DNA of 47,987 bases from Phoronis australis (taxonomy: Eukaryota > Phoronida > Phoronidae): contig NMRA01000147.1 in the NCBI GenBank assembly GCA_002633005.1, positions 560,001 through 607,987 of the forward strand, read 5' to 3'. The notes beneath the pieces are model-generated. The model saw nothing but the letters and a program-made list of their open reading frames with translations, did no database searches and was not told the DNA's origin. This document shows, piece by piece, positions 25,401 to 37,164 of the stretch (within the stretch, counting starts at the first letter, position 1; each line of letters starts with the position of its first letter). Both the position numbers and the translations under genes were made by a program.

Positions 25401-28400
25401 TTAACGGTTATATTTCACCTCTTTTTACCTTGCTCTAGCAACAATGAATCAAATTGTCTGTCCTTAGTTTTTTACCTAATGACGTCATGTAGTGACCTGA
25501 ATGCAGCCAATGAGCCCAGTGAATGCAATTAGTTCACGAGTTCACACTCGTTAGGTAGCTTAAAAATTAATGGCGGAGTGACAAGCGAAAAGTGAAAAAG
25601 TCGAATCTGAGTGTAAGTTCTTTTAAAGGGCTTGGTTTCCATGCAGTTATATTTGCTGTATTGTTTCTCACAATAAATGCGTTAACATAATCGCAATTTC
25701 GACGCTTGGGTGTTAATGTTTGACATGCAATTCGAGTGCAATGTGTGTGGGCACTTGATTCTATACTTTCACTGAGTGGATATCCAACCCTATATAAATT
25801 TAAGGGTTGGTTTACCGATTAGTACAGATAAGACTTTACAAACCTTCAACTGGCTTTCATACGGTACTGCCCACAATGGTGCCACCACATTCTTCAACCT
25901 GAACAAAACAATTACTCTGTTAACAAAGAGCGCTGTAAAAAGCAATAACTAAAAACATGTTTTTGTATGTTTCTGGAAGAATCCCACTCTTCGGCCTCTT
26001 TATTTTTTAGATATCGCGCTTTGAAAAGGACAATTTACCCCGTTTGTTTACCTGGCAATTAGTGACTAGTCATACTCTCCAATATGGCGTCAAGTTGTCA
26101 GCTGCAGTAGCCTGTGCGCCCGGTCTATAGTATTTAGATGTCTATGGCGCAGGGATATTCCTGGACTGCGCCTTTGTGCCATTAGTGCATAAAAAACAAA
26201 AAGGTGCAAGTACGTTGCAGCAGTGCGCCTGGACGGCACATTCTTTAAAACCCAATGTTCTTCCAAAAATGTAAGATTCCACTCAACTTACATTTGTACA
26301 CCCAGTCGGATAAAACAAAATTCAGTTCTTATTATGATTGCACATGTGGTTTCTGTTACTGCTTCAGTAACTCTAACTCTGCCGGGTACAACGTTCTGAA
26401 AAAAGGCACGCTTTTGATCAGGAGGTGTGTACAAAGGGCGCATGTTCAAACCTGGTCAGGAGTATTCCTGTATCCAACAGGAATACACTAAGAAAAAAAT
26501 ACTAAAACAACTTATAAGCTGTGCGATTACAGCATACCTTTCTTCCAGTGGGAGGTCTTGCTCAATTTTTTGTTTCTTTGAAGCTGAAAGAAAAGTGATT
26601 CACACTATAACTACAAAAGGTTTGAAGCAAAATAGTTCAAACTGCTTACCACAATTTTTTCTCCCCACGAGCTTGTGAAAATGTGTTAAAAAATGGTACA
26701 CTAAGCTAAACCTCAAATAATTCACATGTGTGATACAATCTAAAAAGGCCAACTGCAAAATATGTAAAAAATATAACCTCGACTTCCATCGATTGTCTTG
26801 TTTTAGTCATCACGATGTCTTAGTGGTGGTTCTAATAATGACTTCAAATAATTTTTGATGCCTGAAAACCAGGACTACATGCCAATAACAACTTGACATA
26901 ACCTTTGATACCTGTAAAACCAGGACAACTCTCCTCTTTTCGCTTGCGAGCAATTGGATCTTCACAGGCACTAGCATACTGAAACAAATAACATTTTAAT
27001 AGATGGCAATACGGATAAATTACAAAATGCACAAATAATGTAAAATATAATTTTCCTCAAAACAAAAGACATTTATTTAATAATAATTATCGTTTGGACT
27101 TTCAGGCATTCAATTTGCTAACATAATACAAATATATACAGATATGCCTATTCTTATTTTAATTTTACCTTTTAATATTTTATTTCCCAAAGTGATAAAA
27201 AGAACTTGAAAATAAATGCATGATTGTAACACAACAAAACAAAAACAACATGTAGACACACATGCACGCACGCACACACACACACGTCTCCAATCCAGAC
27301 TGTCTTAGAAAAATATCTAAATACCTGTGAATGCCCATATGGCAGTGCCATCTATTGGTTACAATGTTACATCACTGATTTAAGTATCAGTTCCCAATAT
27401 GTGTACATATTATGGTAGAAACTACTTAAGTTTGGGTCACACATTTCTCAAGATAATTTGTATGCTTTAGAACCGCTTGCATGGTGTAGCTATTACCATA
27501 AAGCATTTGGTAAAATTCTGAGCATTTTCAAGAATGCGGTAAGCAACTGAAAAATAGGGCGCAATTTTTGCAATAATTTATCGCAAATTGAATGATTTTT
27601 AACCACAAGTAAAATGGTCTGTGACACCCCAGTAGATGGATTCCCTTGGTCTTCTTCTTCGTCTAGTCTCGTGCCACATTCACTATCAATTATTTTTTTT
27701 TCATTTTCCCAGACAATCACATGATTGCCCCTTTCCAGAACACCAATATTGAGAGAAATCGTGATGGCAGTTTAAAAGCTACCTGTGATTGACTGGGGAA
27801 AATGTAAAAACACTCAGCTTCCGAAAACTTCTCTCGTTCAAGGTAAATTTCCTGGATTGGATTACCCGGTATTAAAATTTCTACGGTTAACTGTAATCTC
27901 ATCATGAAATCCTGATGAAACTGTTAAGTGACATGGTGTTAACACTTTCTCATGAAAACATTCAGTGATATCCTTTCACCATATTGTGGATCCAGCTCAA
28001 CCAGAAGTGCAGCTTGCTCCTTCGACAGGGACTCCAACAGAATTTGAGAAGTGGCGGTCCAAATTTGTGAGACTGACGAGTCGCGCGAAGCGCTATTCTG
28101 AGACACGCAGCAGCGAAGGGGGTTTCCCCCTCCCACTGAGGGAAAATTATAATTTATGTAAAAAGGTCAGTTTCCTTGCAATCACTGTGTGAATTTTTTT
28201 TCAAAGGACGTCAAAGAAGGAAATTAAACAAACATTAAAAAGTTTGCTCCATTCAGGATGTAAGAATCGAGACTGCAAAAATCAAGGTCTAAAATCTTTT
28301 TGTAATATTATTATATTAATTCTGTAGAGTTGCGTGTTAGACAGATAATACCCAGCTTGACTTCAGAACTGAATGTACCTTGAAGCCCTCAAAACAGAAG

Positions 28401-31400
28401 TTATTATTTTAATGCAGTTGACGAAGATAATTAATTAAAATTATGAGAAAACAATGAAGTTGCATTTGAAAGGACATGAAGAAATATATCCTCGAGTACA
28501 TGTGTCTACGTTTCATTACACCACACAATACGGCAATTCATAAGTCTGTAGTGAACACTAAACACATATCCTCTGCAAATTCAACTCAACCTCACCAGCG
28601 CTCGACACAGGCATAAATCTATGCTCGAAAATAGGAGTGACTGCATATTTGCATTCGCACTTGGGCACTCGGACTTGGCGTCATATAAGATGACGACCAA
28701 GAAAAAAGTCGGACTCAGTGTTTGAATGTGGTGCTTGTATTTTTACATTTTCTAATCGTTTTTCTGAGCGCTTTACTCGCAAATTTGAAGTTGCCTTGAG
28801 TGGTGCCTTGGCGGCACTGGTCGGATACAGCAGAATCACTGAATAACAGCTGGTTATTCAGTGGATGAAACTGGTTCTCAAAATCAGGGACTGCTATATC
28901 CAACCAGTGCCGAGTTTCGCTTTGGGCATCGTCAGTTGTAGCCAGGACATCGCAGTTGTTAGCGTCTTCTGCAGAGGATAGTACATTTATGCTTTGTTGA
29001 AATTGACCCTTACCAGGTCCAAAGTCAATCACGGTCTTTCATACTACGCTACAACAAATTTATCCTTAAAAAAGCATTCTTAACTCACAGTTTAAGCGTG
29101 TGGCAAAGGAAACTCAAATCGCCAAATTATCATGGAATTCCGCAAAAATTGAACTATTTTGAGGCTTTTACTTTCATGTTCAAATAGTCATTGAATACGT
29201 GACCAACATTATACGAAACATTTCATTTTTTCGCATGAAGTTTGCACCGGGCAGATTTTTCATAAGTTTTTCATTCATTTGTTCGAGTCCCAATGGAACA
29301 GTGTGAACAAATTAAGGAAGTTTGCGTCGACTTTTATCTGGTTAGCATGTTCAACAACACTGATGGCATTTGTACGGCAGGTCAGTCCTAGAATTTTTTT
29401 CAACGTGTACGTTTCCTATCTCAAGTAGACTGCTGCGATGATTACACTTCAAGATTGCCACTTCAATTTCCGCATCGGCAACTGGCATTAGAGGTATGGC
29501 AAATCTTTTGAACTTCAGGTCTGTATATTTCATTTCAAAGATTAATTGTTTATGAAAGGGTAGTTAGCGCTGGATGCAATATTTTTCAACACTCACAATG
29601 TGGGGGATTCCGTATGAGATCACCCTGACATCACACAACAGGAAGGTATTCCCCCCAAAAACATGGCAGTTAGTATTTGCTAATCGTCATTTTGATATTT
29701 ATAGTAAAAATAAATGGTAATATTCACTAATGTCGAATTATTTTTGAATATTCATAGAACTAAAACAATGGACCGTAGGTTTCCATAAAATTTATCAATC
29801 ATAAAATTAATGTTAAAATTTTTTGTTTAGCCGTCCTTTTCGCCGAGGTTGTCTGGAAATAAGTCGTCTTTTTTCTACCTTGTCCATGCGGTCCAAACCT
29901 GCTAGATGAATCCGTGTTCCTCAAAGTAACAATTTTATAAAAATAGGCACCTTTTTATTTACAGATAATTTGCTGAGCAACTTTAGTTCTAACCAGATAT
30001 AAATCAGCATTCATGTTGAATTGAATATCTGGCTGAAAATCCTTCTGACTCCAGTTAGATACAAAAAATCAACATCTTTATCATCAGCATAAAACGTCGC
30101 TTTACAAAACACGAAAGCAGCAGACGTTAGTGGAAATAAATTGATCAACATAAAACAAACAGAAGTCGAGTGTTGAAGGTAATCACCAAGAGATGCCAAA
30201 GAAGAAAATATTCCTCAAGAGATTTTGTTGGCGTTTACTTGAAGACTGAAACTTCTGAATGCCCTGAGCCTCACCTTTGCCTTCAGAACACACCCCTTCC
30301 ACTTGTGTCCGTCCAGAACCTCCAGGGCCTTCTTGCGATCCTCATCGTTCCTACATGGACACCCCGTAACAACATGACATATGCTTTGAGGAGATATCTC
30401 CATAATTGAACTCAGTAATTCTCCCAAAAATTAGACTCTGCTCGACTCTGACAAGGATGCATGGCCCGCTGGTTCCTTAGTTTGTGCACTCATTGTACTT
30501 TGCCTTACATGGACGACATATCTCAGCACTAATGAACAGTTGTTCAATAAATATAGACAATGAAAACAGACAGAGAAATGTTACTGTGGACCTATAAACA
30601 CATGACTGCAAATTAAGAAGTTATAACTATCTAGTACGTAATAATTCATTTTCACACACGTCTACAATCTTCGTTACCAAGTTAATGTATACAATATAAA
30701 CCTGAATGTCACGTAGACATAGTTCGACTTATTGCCAGTTCCCTTCACCTTCACTGGATCAAGCTTTAAACTTCGTATCCTTTTTCTTAAAACCTGAAAA
30801 AACGTTCAAATGAAGCTATACCTACACAGACGACTTGGAGAAAAAATTCAAGATCTTTTTCCTGGTGAATGCTGCGAGAATGCTGTACAAGCCGTGACTA
30901 TTCATTCCCCAAGTTGGCAGTCACTCCTAGGCCTTCAAGTAAGCCGAGTGGTGCTACATTGGCAAAGATTACGCATTCTAGCGCATCATTAAAATCTAAA
31001 GATTCTGTCTCAGGTGACCAACATGCGTTACTTGTATCAGCTTCCACATAACCTACTAGTAATCTTTAAGGCTATGTAGGCCTTGTCGACGACTTTGAGC
31101 AATGAGCAAATCATCTCAAAAATTATAGATTTAAACAAACAAGTGGAAGTATTAATTTTCTGAGAGTACAAAGCCTTTGATTTTTTACTTTTTATCAATT
31201 TGTTACCAATGGGTCATGTGACCATTCCTTTTTCAAGAAATTAAGAAAAAACGAAAGTCACATTGATAGCAAAACAATAATATCAATAACATGATAAAAG
31301 GTTAGTTTAGTTGGCATAAATGATCAAGGCGAGATATCAAAAACACTGTTACAGTTTTCTAAACTATCATTTTGTTTCTGTTTTGTGCCATTTTAAAGAG

Positions 31401-32811
31401 TCTGACTTTTCACGAATATCATAAAAACCCTATTTTTATACAAGTCATCCTTATAAATGCAAAAGTGGGGCACTTTAAGAACAATTGCGAACTGCATTTT
31501 TGAGTATAGTGCATAAGGCATATTATCTGAAAGTTTTGTATGAATCCAATCAATCGTATTTAAGATATGATGGTTCAACGTCAGTCAAATTTGGTCATTT
31601 TATATAAGGTCCTACATAACCTTTGTTGATGAGAGAGCCTAGAAAGACTTCCTCTGGAAGTTCATTAATCTTGCTTGTGACAGTTACTGGTCCGGTCAAA
31701 AATGTAGAACCAAAATAGCTATGAGCGTGTAGGGCTGGGATAATATTAGGAGTGCGCCCAGCGCCATTGTGGCAAAAATAATTTCATTGACGCGCTGCAA
31801 TTGGTTCACTTGGGCCAACAAGTCCATCAAAATTGGAATGAAAAAAGTCCAATAGGTCAATAGGTCCACCAAATTGGTCCTTAGTCTTGTGGGTCAATTC
31901 CAACAATATCCCCAGTTTTCTAAAATAATCGCTGGAATGGTCACGCCTCACGTTGGTTTGTCAATTATATTAAAACTTACCCAAATGACATCAGATGACT
32001 TATTTGACTAGATGGGGAATTGTTTTGGTGTAGATGTAGAGTACAATAAAGTGCACCGTTTCCAATCAGTGTTCAATACTTAACATAACGTGAACGTGCC
32101 GAAATGGCATGTAAGCTTTCTAAAACAAAGACACCTGGCAATTGAAACCACTCCGGCTATTATCTTGGGTCAAATGGAGACAAAGGGATATATCACGTAA
32201 ATAAAGTTAATTAGGCTCCTATCTGAAGTTGCAATGAGGGTGTCAGAATGATTTACCAAAACAAATGATAATTGAAAACCAAAGGTAAGTATTTTATTTG
32301 GGAAATTTTCATAAATTGTTAAAGTTTGGAAGTTACCACCATTTTGAAAACAAGTTATGGGTCAATTCTTATTTGCCCGATTTCTTCCGAACTGGTGGCG
32401 AATTTCTATCTGGTCAGCCAACAAAATCTGAGGTCGCATTGTTGAGCTGCAGTTCGTCAAACCAAGATCTGAACAGAAGAAAAGCTAAAATCGTGAACTT
32501 ACTCCTAATCCAAAGTGTCTTGGTAAATTTCTCACTTCAATCTTGAATATTTCTGATGTGAAAAGATTCTGCTTTTTATCAAAGATATCGTCATTCTCGA
32601 CATCATCCCCATTGTCATTGTCACCATCTGATCCATCATCATGATGCTCCATTTTATTTCTGTTGCAGTTAGCATCACCACTTCCACTAGAGACACTTCC
32701 CATTTCACCACAGACAACAGGGTCACTCCCTTGTACTTCATCATGGCACTGCTCTTTCAAGCAGGAGTCCCCTGATTCACCCATATCGTTATATTTCACC
32801 TCTTCATTCAT
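13421..32811 (-). CDS. TRMT2A: tRNA (uracil-5-)-methyltransferase homologue A, 18 coding exons
   Basis: SAM-dependent enzyme making m5U54 in tRNA. Coding exons, 5' to 3': 32503-32811, 30702-30793, 30275-30350, 26912-26978, 26538-26583, 25844-25898, 24684-24778, 24341-24389, 22873-22939, 22051-22157, 21008-21154, 20498-20601, 19461-19573, 18629-18750, 17146-17221, 15545-15661, 14875-14971, 13421-13556. All introns are GT-AG and all phases join, giving 1875 nt and 624 aa (human 625). An in-frame TAA lies 6 nt before the ATG. Residues 1-85 are acidic and low complexity; an RRM covers about 88-160 (FTSEIFKIEVRNLPRH start); the central region has CCPLEDVKPS, YRNKCEF and GHWKLLTVR. The methyltransferase fold has LDVCCGTGTIG (468-478), VDPPRPGL (from 540), catalytic Cys569 in YVSCNP and the general-base Glu612 in HCELVIL. 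No damage seen. Intron 3 holds an unidentified coding-like block and intron 12 copies of exon 13. Confidence 0.96.
13660..14660. repeat. Degenerate tandem repeats in TRMT2A intron 17
   Basis: About three diverged copies of a roughly 400 bp unit. Recurring landmarks are GGGCACAGCGGTAGT-like (13740, 14125, 14570), CCAATTTCACAAAGATACTGCA-like (13810, 14195, 14640, with variation) and AAAATGGCCACT-like (13670, 14002, 14411). Open frames here are chance products of the repeat. Confidence 0.6.
15327..15327. other. Isolated N in TRMT2A intron 16
   Basis: Single ambiguous base in an intron; exons 16 and 17 on either side join in phase, so no coding sequence appears lost. A short inverted pair built on GAGAACCAGTT lies just before it (near 15260-15305). 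Confidence 0.5.
19521..19950 (-). repeat. ~122 bp tandem array duplicating the 5' half of TRMT2A exon 13
   Basis: Units start near 19521, 19643, 19765 and 19860 (periods 122, 122 and about 95). The first contains the real exon 13 acceptor and its first 53 coding bases. The other three, inside intron 12, each keep a TTATCCAG- or TTGTCCAG-type acceptor followed by exon-like sequence. Reading in the exon phase, copies 2 and 3 hit TAG and copy 4 hits TGA, and none keeps the exon 13 donor. They are therefore pseudo-exons, not alternative exons of the same length. Confidence 0.75.
23275..24187. mobile_element. TTAA-flanked DNA transposon with ~280 bp inverted repeats
   Basis: The element is bounded by TTAA on both sides (23271-23274, 24188-24191), the target of the piggyBac and Kolobok superfamilies. 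Its arms, about 23275-23545 and 23915-24187, are inverted copies sharing blocks such as TCATATAGTCTGACTGTGAG and GCTTTTGTTTACGAGTCAGT. The unique centre carries a minus-strand ORF of 48 codons (23707-23853). No transposase is present, so it is nonautonomous. It sits in TRMT2A intron 8, away from splice sites. Confidence 0.75.
23707..23853 (-). CDS. 48-codon ORF in the centre of the TTAA element, unidentified
   Basis: Starts MLSSESEYRLSSTPSEEDSS, rich in Ser and Glu, then FDKFIEDLSEVLELF, which could be an amphipathic helix. It is the only reasonable open frame inside the TTAA-flanked element and resembles the acidic start of a longer protein, so it may be a leftover first exon of the parent transposon. 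No family was recognised; chance is possible. Confidence 0.25.
   Translation of the reverse strand: MLSSESEYRLSSTPSEEDSSSFNEQNGEPNFDKFIEDLSEVLELFRRC
27256..27285. repeat. CA-rich microsatellite
   Basis: Interrupted (CA)n tract with CG interruptions in TRMT2A intron 3. Confidence 0.8.
27493..28136 (-). pseudogene. Unidentified coding-like block in TRMT2A intron 3
   Basis: Three adjacent minus-strand open stretches read like pieces of one protein rather than noise. The first (to about 27940) includes LLESLSKEQAALLVELDPQY; the second (27780-27905) includes LTVEILIPGNPIQEIYLERE; the third (27493-27774) includes LERGNHVIVWENEKKIID and STGVSQTILLVVKNHS. The second and third overlap in different frames around 27770 with no splice site that would join them, and stops separate the first and second with only a 35 bp gap. 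This suggests a broken gene or processed copy in the same orientation as TRMT2A. Further open stretches upstream (28715-29032, 29351-29533) may belong to it. I do not recognise the family. Confidence 0.3.
31068..31623. mobile_element. Possible MITE with 13 bp inverted ends
   Basis: Ends AAGGCTATGTAGG (31068-31080) and its inverse with one mismatch (31611-31623) enclose about 530 bp of AT-rich noncoding DNA in TRMT2A intron 1. No clear target duplication was found, so the call rests on the inverted ends alone. Confidence 0.4.
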
Positions 32812-33856
32812 GGTTTAACGTCAACAGTGTTTCTTCTCTGTAATTCTGCTGAGCCTTCAAATAAACAAAAACACGTCAGAATAATTAGGTCGCACGTTTT
32901 TCGGTGTCACCTAGGATTTTGGCCCGGTCGCCAAATTAGACTTCATCTTCACTTGGTGTTTAGCTAAGCTGGTTTCTGGCTGGCGACCCATGAGCGTGTC
33001 TGTATTCAGTTCAACACAAAGTCACAACTAGGCAATTTAAATTGCCTGTGGTCGCCGGAGGCATCCATAGCGTACCCCTATAAAAAATACTCATTTCAAA
33101 ATACGACAAATAACATCGATCCGAACACGTCGAATGAAATGCCAGGACGTCAGTCGCTGTCTTACAGCTGCGTACGCGATTACATCGCCCTGGCAGCTGC
33201 AGGCATACAGGGCAGTGTTCTCCACAATCTGTTTTTACTCAACACGGTAACGAGTTTGGATTTTGCCACGTCGAGTTCAGGGAAAGCGAGTCAAGTTTAA
33301 AAATTGCCACACCAGGTTTAAAACTTTGTTTTGACTGGCTTGGTACCTCAGCCCTCAGCACCTAATCAGCCTGATTTTACCAACAGTAAACATAGTTCTC
33401 TTTACTAAGTCAGTTGACAGTACCGTATTCGCCCTAATATGACACCTGGAGTGCTTAGTAAAATTCGTTTCAGGGTGAGGCACTTATTGAATATTTGTAA
33501 CCCAAAGGCGGTTGAAACACAGTCTCCAAAACGGGTGAAATCGGATGCTAAGATTCATCAAATTTACGCTACGTGATGTATCTGTAGCCTATGACAGTCT
33601 TTCTACAAAATGGTGGCGCATTGCTATCAAATTTCTTTGTTAAATTACGATCATTTTACAGAAAATTGTACTGAAATCCCTGGGCGAAAACTCGGTAATG
33701 CGCCGGCAGTCGCTGCCTCGCAATCATCGACAGAGCAGCTTGAATAAAAATATAGTTTCGATTCAACAAATTACCTGAAATCCTCACTTAAGTTTTCCAA
33801 ATAGCGACCTTAAGTCTAAGATTTTAAGTTGCTGTGGAGTTGGTATTAAGAACACA
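32812..33856 (-). promoter_or_regulatory. 5' flank and presumed promoter side of TRMT2A
   Basis: Sequence upstream of the TRMT2A ATG. A possible 5' UTR acceptor (TTATTTGAAG) lies about 50 nt before the ATG. No TATA box in a convincing position was seen, and no exon of another gene was recognised here. Confidence 0.4.
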
Positions 33857-34866
33857 TAGGCGGATTTAGGGGGGGGCCCAGGGGGCCGGGCCCCCCCCCC
33901 TTGGCTGCCACAAAAAATAAAACAGCAAGAGCGTAGGGAAATGTTGAGTTTATTAATAATTAACCCCGGTAATTAAAATTATACGGATGAAACAAGATTT
34001 ATTGTGTGCACTTTTAGTGTTGGGGGGGACTCAGGTCCAATTTCAAGTGTCAAATTCGGAACACGGCGCATTCCTAACAGAACTATGGCTAAGTATAGTC
34101 TCTCCAGCGATATCCCAGGCGACCGGCAGTGGCGCTGCGCACTACGACCCCGTTTCCGTCGTCTGCTCCACTGTGCTATGAAGAAAATTTGCTTCATTTT
34201 TTAAAGAAAATGGAACCTGAGTGACGATGAAAAAACAGAAGCTGCTGGTAAGATGTGAATTTTAATCGAAGCCTTAGTGAATCACTCAGAAACTCATTAA
34301 TTCTCTCTTTGTCAAACCTTAACTTAAGACGATTTCCAAAGCAATCCCGTAATTATTGCCAACACGAAAAACGGATTTGGTCTTTTGGGCATTTGAAGAC
34401 TATTTTAAATACAACAAATTTGTTAAGAACCGATTACACAAAATATAAAACGTGTAATAAGCACTACAAAAAGAAGTAGATTTCGCGCGCAAACGCTGTG
34501 GACCATAAACAAGTAGGTTAGTTTCTTGTTTGTTAGTGAAGTCGTGGTGGTGTAGTGGTAAAGCACGCGTGTCCTATCATCCAGGTCGTGAGTTCGAGTC
34601 TGTGAAATTCGCAATTTTTCCTGAGTGACACGTTCTCCGTGTTTCTTTTTTTCTTTTTTTCTTGGATAACACATCAGAAATCAAGGAAAATGCTTGATTT
34701 TTAGAGGAAAAAACAGAAAAATTTCCTGGGCGGGAGGGGGGCAAACCCCCCCTCCTGACCTCCCCCCATTCGGTGCTGTGCGCAGTAACAATCGTGGTTC
34801 GCGCAAATGCTTACAGCCGGAGAAAATGTTGGGCCCCCCCTTGTGATATCCTAGCTCCGCCACTGG
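33857..34866. mobile_element. Repeat with G/C-run ends of the GGCGGA type
   Basis: Left end ATAGGCGGATTTAGGGGGGG followed by a C run, right end CCTAGCTCCGCCACTG in inverse orientation, giving imperfect inverted ends around GGCGGA followed by runs of G and GGCCC. Similar termini appear near 35114 (AGGGGCGGATCCAGGATTTT) and 38931. A tRNA-like repeat lies inside. Boundaries are approximate and no target duplication was identified. Confidence 0.35.
34541..34815 (+). repeat. tRNA-headed SINE-like element, copy 1
   Basis: Head with A-box-like TGGTGTAGTGGTAAAGC and B-box-like AGTTCGAGTC (34591-34600), followed by a body shared with 35751-35935, for example CAAGGAAAATGCTTGATTTT and CTCCCCCCATTCGGTGCT. 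Two copies with the same head-body order support a SINE-type family. Confidence 0.6.
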
Positions 34867-35314
34867 ACAATATAGGTTCAAATCTGCACAACATGAGAAC
34901 AATCTCTGGAAGAACACGCACGTCGTAGTCACGTGAAGAGCGTCTGCGTGTGTGAGTGAGCGAGCGCGTGCGTGTCATCAGCATTCATTTGCCAGAATAC
35001 ATGGAGTGTAAGCCTAACTACTTAGGTATGCATTGTAACTAAAGAAATAACGCAACCAGTGTCACGAGAACTCGTTTTATTTAGCACTTGCTGATCACAT
35101 CTACTGTTAAAACCAGGGGCGGATCCAGGATTTTGAGTTGGAGGGGGGGGGCAGGGCACAGGAATAACCAGAATTTCGGCAGATGTGCGCACCCAGCCTA
35201 AAATATAGGGATGCAGAGGTCTCGAATTTTTGGGTTTGTGTAAACGGGGTTTGTTCAGGGCCTATGCATTGTTTATTCACCCCCCGAGCCCCCCTGGTTG
35301 CACGCACAGTCGTT

Positions 35315-35409
35315 CTCAGCTTTTGATCGTCCCTAATACACTGCATATAATACTATATTGTTATATGTAGTATTATATGCAGTGTATTTAGGGACGATCA
35401 GAAGCTGAG
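35315..35409. repeat. Long perfect-type hairpin, ~41 bp arms
   Basis: Arms 35315-35355 and 35368-35409 pair almost completely (one mismatch and one extra base) around a 12 nt AT loop. The outer arm reads CTCAGCTTTTGATCGTCCCT. It lies inside repeat DNA and may be the centre or fused ends of a small foldback element. Confidence 0.75.
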
Positions 35410-35698
35410 GATGCCTGTAGTTGCACGCATGATCTAGTTCACGATTTTGGGAACTGAAATAGGGACTACTCAAAGAAAAAGTTTGATAACGGGATTATTT
35501 GTTCGAGTTGGAAGGAATCGACAACCTCCTAAGGTGTTCCTCTATGCGCAAAAGGTATATTTATAACAACGTGACTTTGATGTTTTAGTCGGTGCGAGGC
35601 ATAATTCGCCGAAAAGCTTCTGGCGTATGAAGCGCCTATAGGAGCTGCATCGCCTCTGGTTGAGCCAACAGAGGCGATGGTCATTGCCTAGAAGGGGA

Positions 35699-35935
35699 GA
35701 CGCACGCGCGTTCTATCCGCGAGGTCGTGAGTTCAAGTCTTTGGTGATTGTAATTTTTCCTGTTTGACACGTTCTCCGTTTTTTGTTTTTTTTCTTTCTC
35801 GGATAATACTTCAGGAATCAAGGAAAATGCTTGATTTTTAGAGGTAAAAACAGAAAAATTTCCTGGGCAAACCCCCCCTCCGACCTCCCCCCATTCGGTG
35901 CTATGCGCATCTACAATCGTGGTTCAGTTTGCGCA
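35699..35935 (+). repeat. tRNA-headed SINE-like element, copy 2
   Basis: Second copy of the family at 34541-34815. The head is more decayed (B-box-like AGTTCAAGTC), and the body lacks the GGGAGGGGGG run seen in copy 1. Confidence 0.6.
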
Positions 35936-37164
35936 AATTTCATTGTAGAAAAAGATTTTGTTTTCAACTGTTATAACCGATTTATGCGATCGTCCATTTT
36001 AGACCGACTTGGGTCACTTGGGGGTCTAAATTGCACCCTCTCTCGGTGAAATCAAAACGAGGCAACGCTGTAAAAAACGAGAAGGTGTCAGACATATAAT
36101 GCACTACAACGGAACAAAAATTGGTGTCATTTAATTCTCAGATTATGCTTCAAGTAAGATTTTATGAAATGAATGATATTTAGGGTCCGTCCGATAGGTA
36201 TACTCGGGAACCCAATGGTCGTCCGCCTAAGCATAAAACCGACTTGCTGTCGTACTCACCGAATTATTCCACTTCAAAGTTATGATCTGAATAGGATTCG
36301 ATTTAACTCTCACAGATATACCACATTNATTCGAGATAATACGTTTCCGTGGTTACGGTGTCAAGAGTGCGAAAAGTCACATGGTTCAAGAAAATGTCGG
36401 GACGTTTATGATAAAGACGATATGTGTTTATAGTTCTAAGTTTAAATCGTGTTTTTCACGGGAATTCCCTAATAACACGTGCACAATTTTTATGATGAGA
36501 AATAGTACCCGGATGTGCAATGTGACAATTTCTGTTTACTGAGGATGTCTGTTTTCCTGTTACTACCATTAAGAATGAAACCGATACAAGCAATGTTTTT
36601 TCACGGAGTTATAAAGCAAAATTATATCGAACATGTTTTTGAAATTCCTTTTAAATGCTCTGTTTTTGCTTAATTTTGTTTAACGTGAATTCAGGTGAAT
36701 AAACCCTAACTAGATTACTTTATCAAAGAGTTTTAATTTTCGGTGTTAGCGTCGGAAGATTTATAATCGCCAGATTGGACTTGGGGAGACTTTGATGATA
36801 AACATTAGACGTAGGCTAGCATTCTGAGCGAATGTATTAATTGTAGCAATTTCTAGTGTATTTCAAAATGAGTTGGTGGTTTTCAATAGATTATTTTCAT
36901 TTGTAAATTAACTAAATAATATGTTTTCCTACTAGTCACATAACCTTTGAAGTGATAGCTCGTTACTGTACTGCAAACCAACTTTGCCTGTCAAAATTTT
37001 GCCTCAAATACAGAACATTTTCAAAATGTTTGTCAAAATGAAGCCATTGAAGTATTAGCTGACTAACCAGCGGTAGGATACTTTAAAGGGATGATGGACA
37101 CTGGTTTGGGGAGTTGACGATTACCTGCTGATGAATAATCAACACTGCTTCGCATTAAAAGGTC
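35936..37164. other. Stretch without recognisable genes
   Basis: AT-rich noncoding DNA. A frame at 36173-36433 contains the N at 36328 and has no recognisable domain. Nothing else supportable was seen. Confidence 0.5.

Noticed and set aside
32532-32744. Second minus-strand open frame overlapping TRMT2A exon 1
   Set aside because: It is a shadow of the acidic repeat-rich first exon; the other frame matches TRMT2A and joins all later exons in phase.
34423-34674. Minus-strand 83-codon frame
   Set aside because: Antisense of the tRNA-headed SINE-like repeat; composition is explained by the repeat.
36173-36433. 86-codon plus-strand frame
   Set aside because: No domain or splice context, and it contains an N at 36328.
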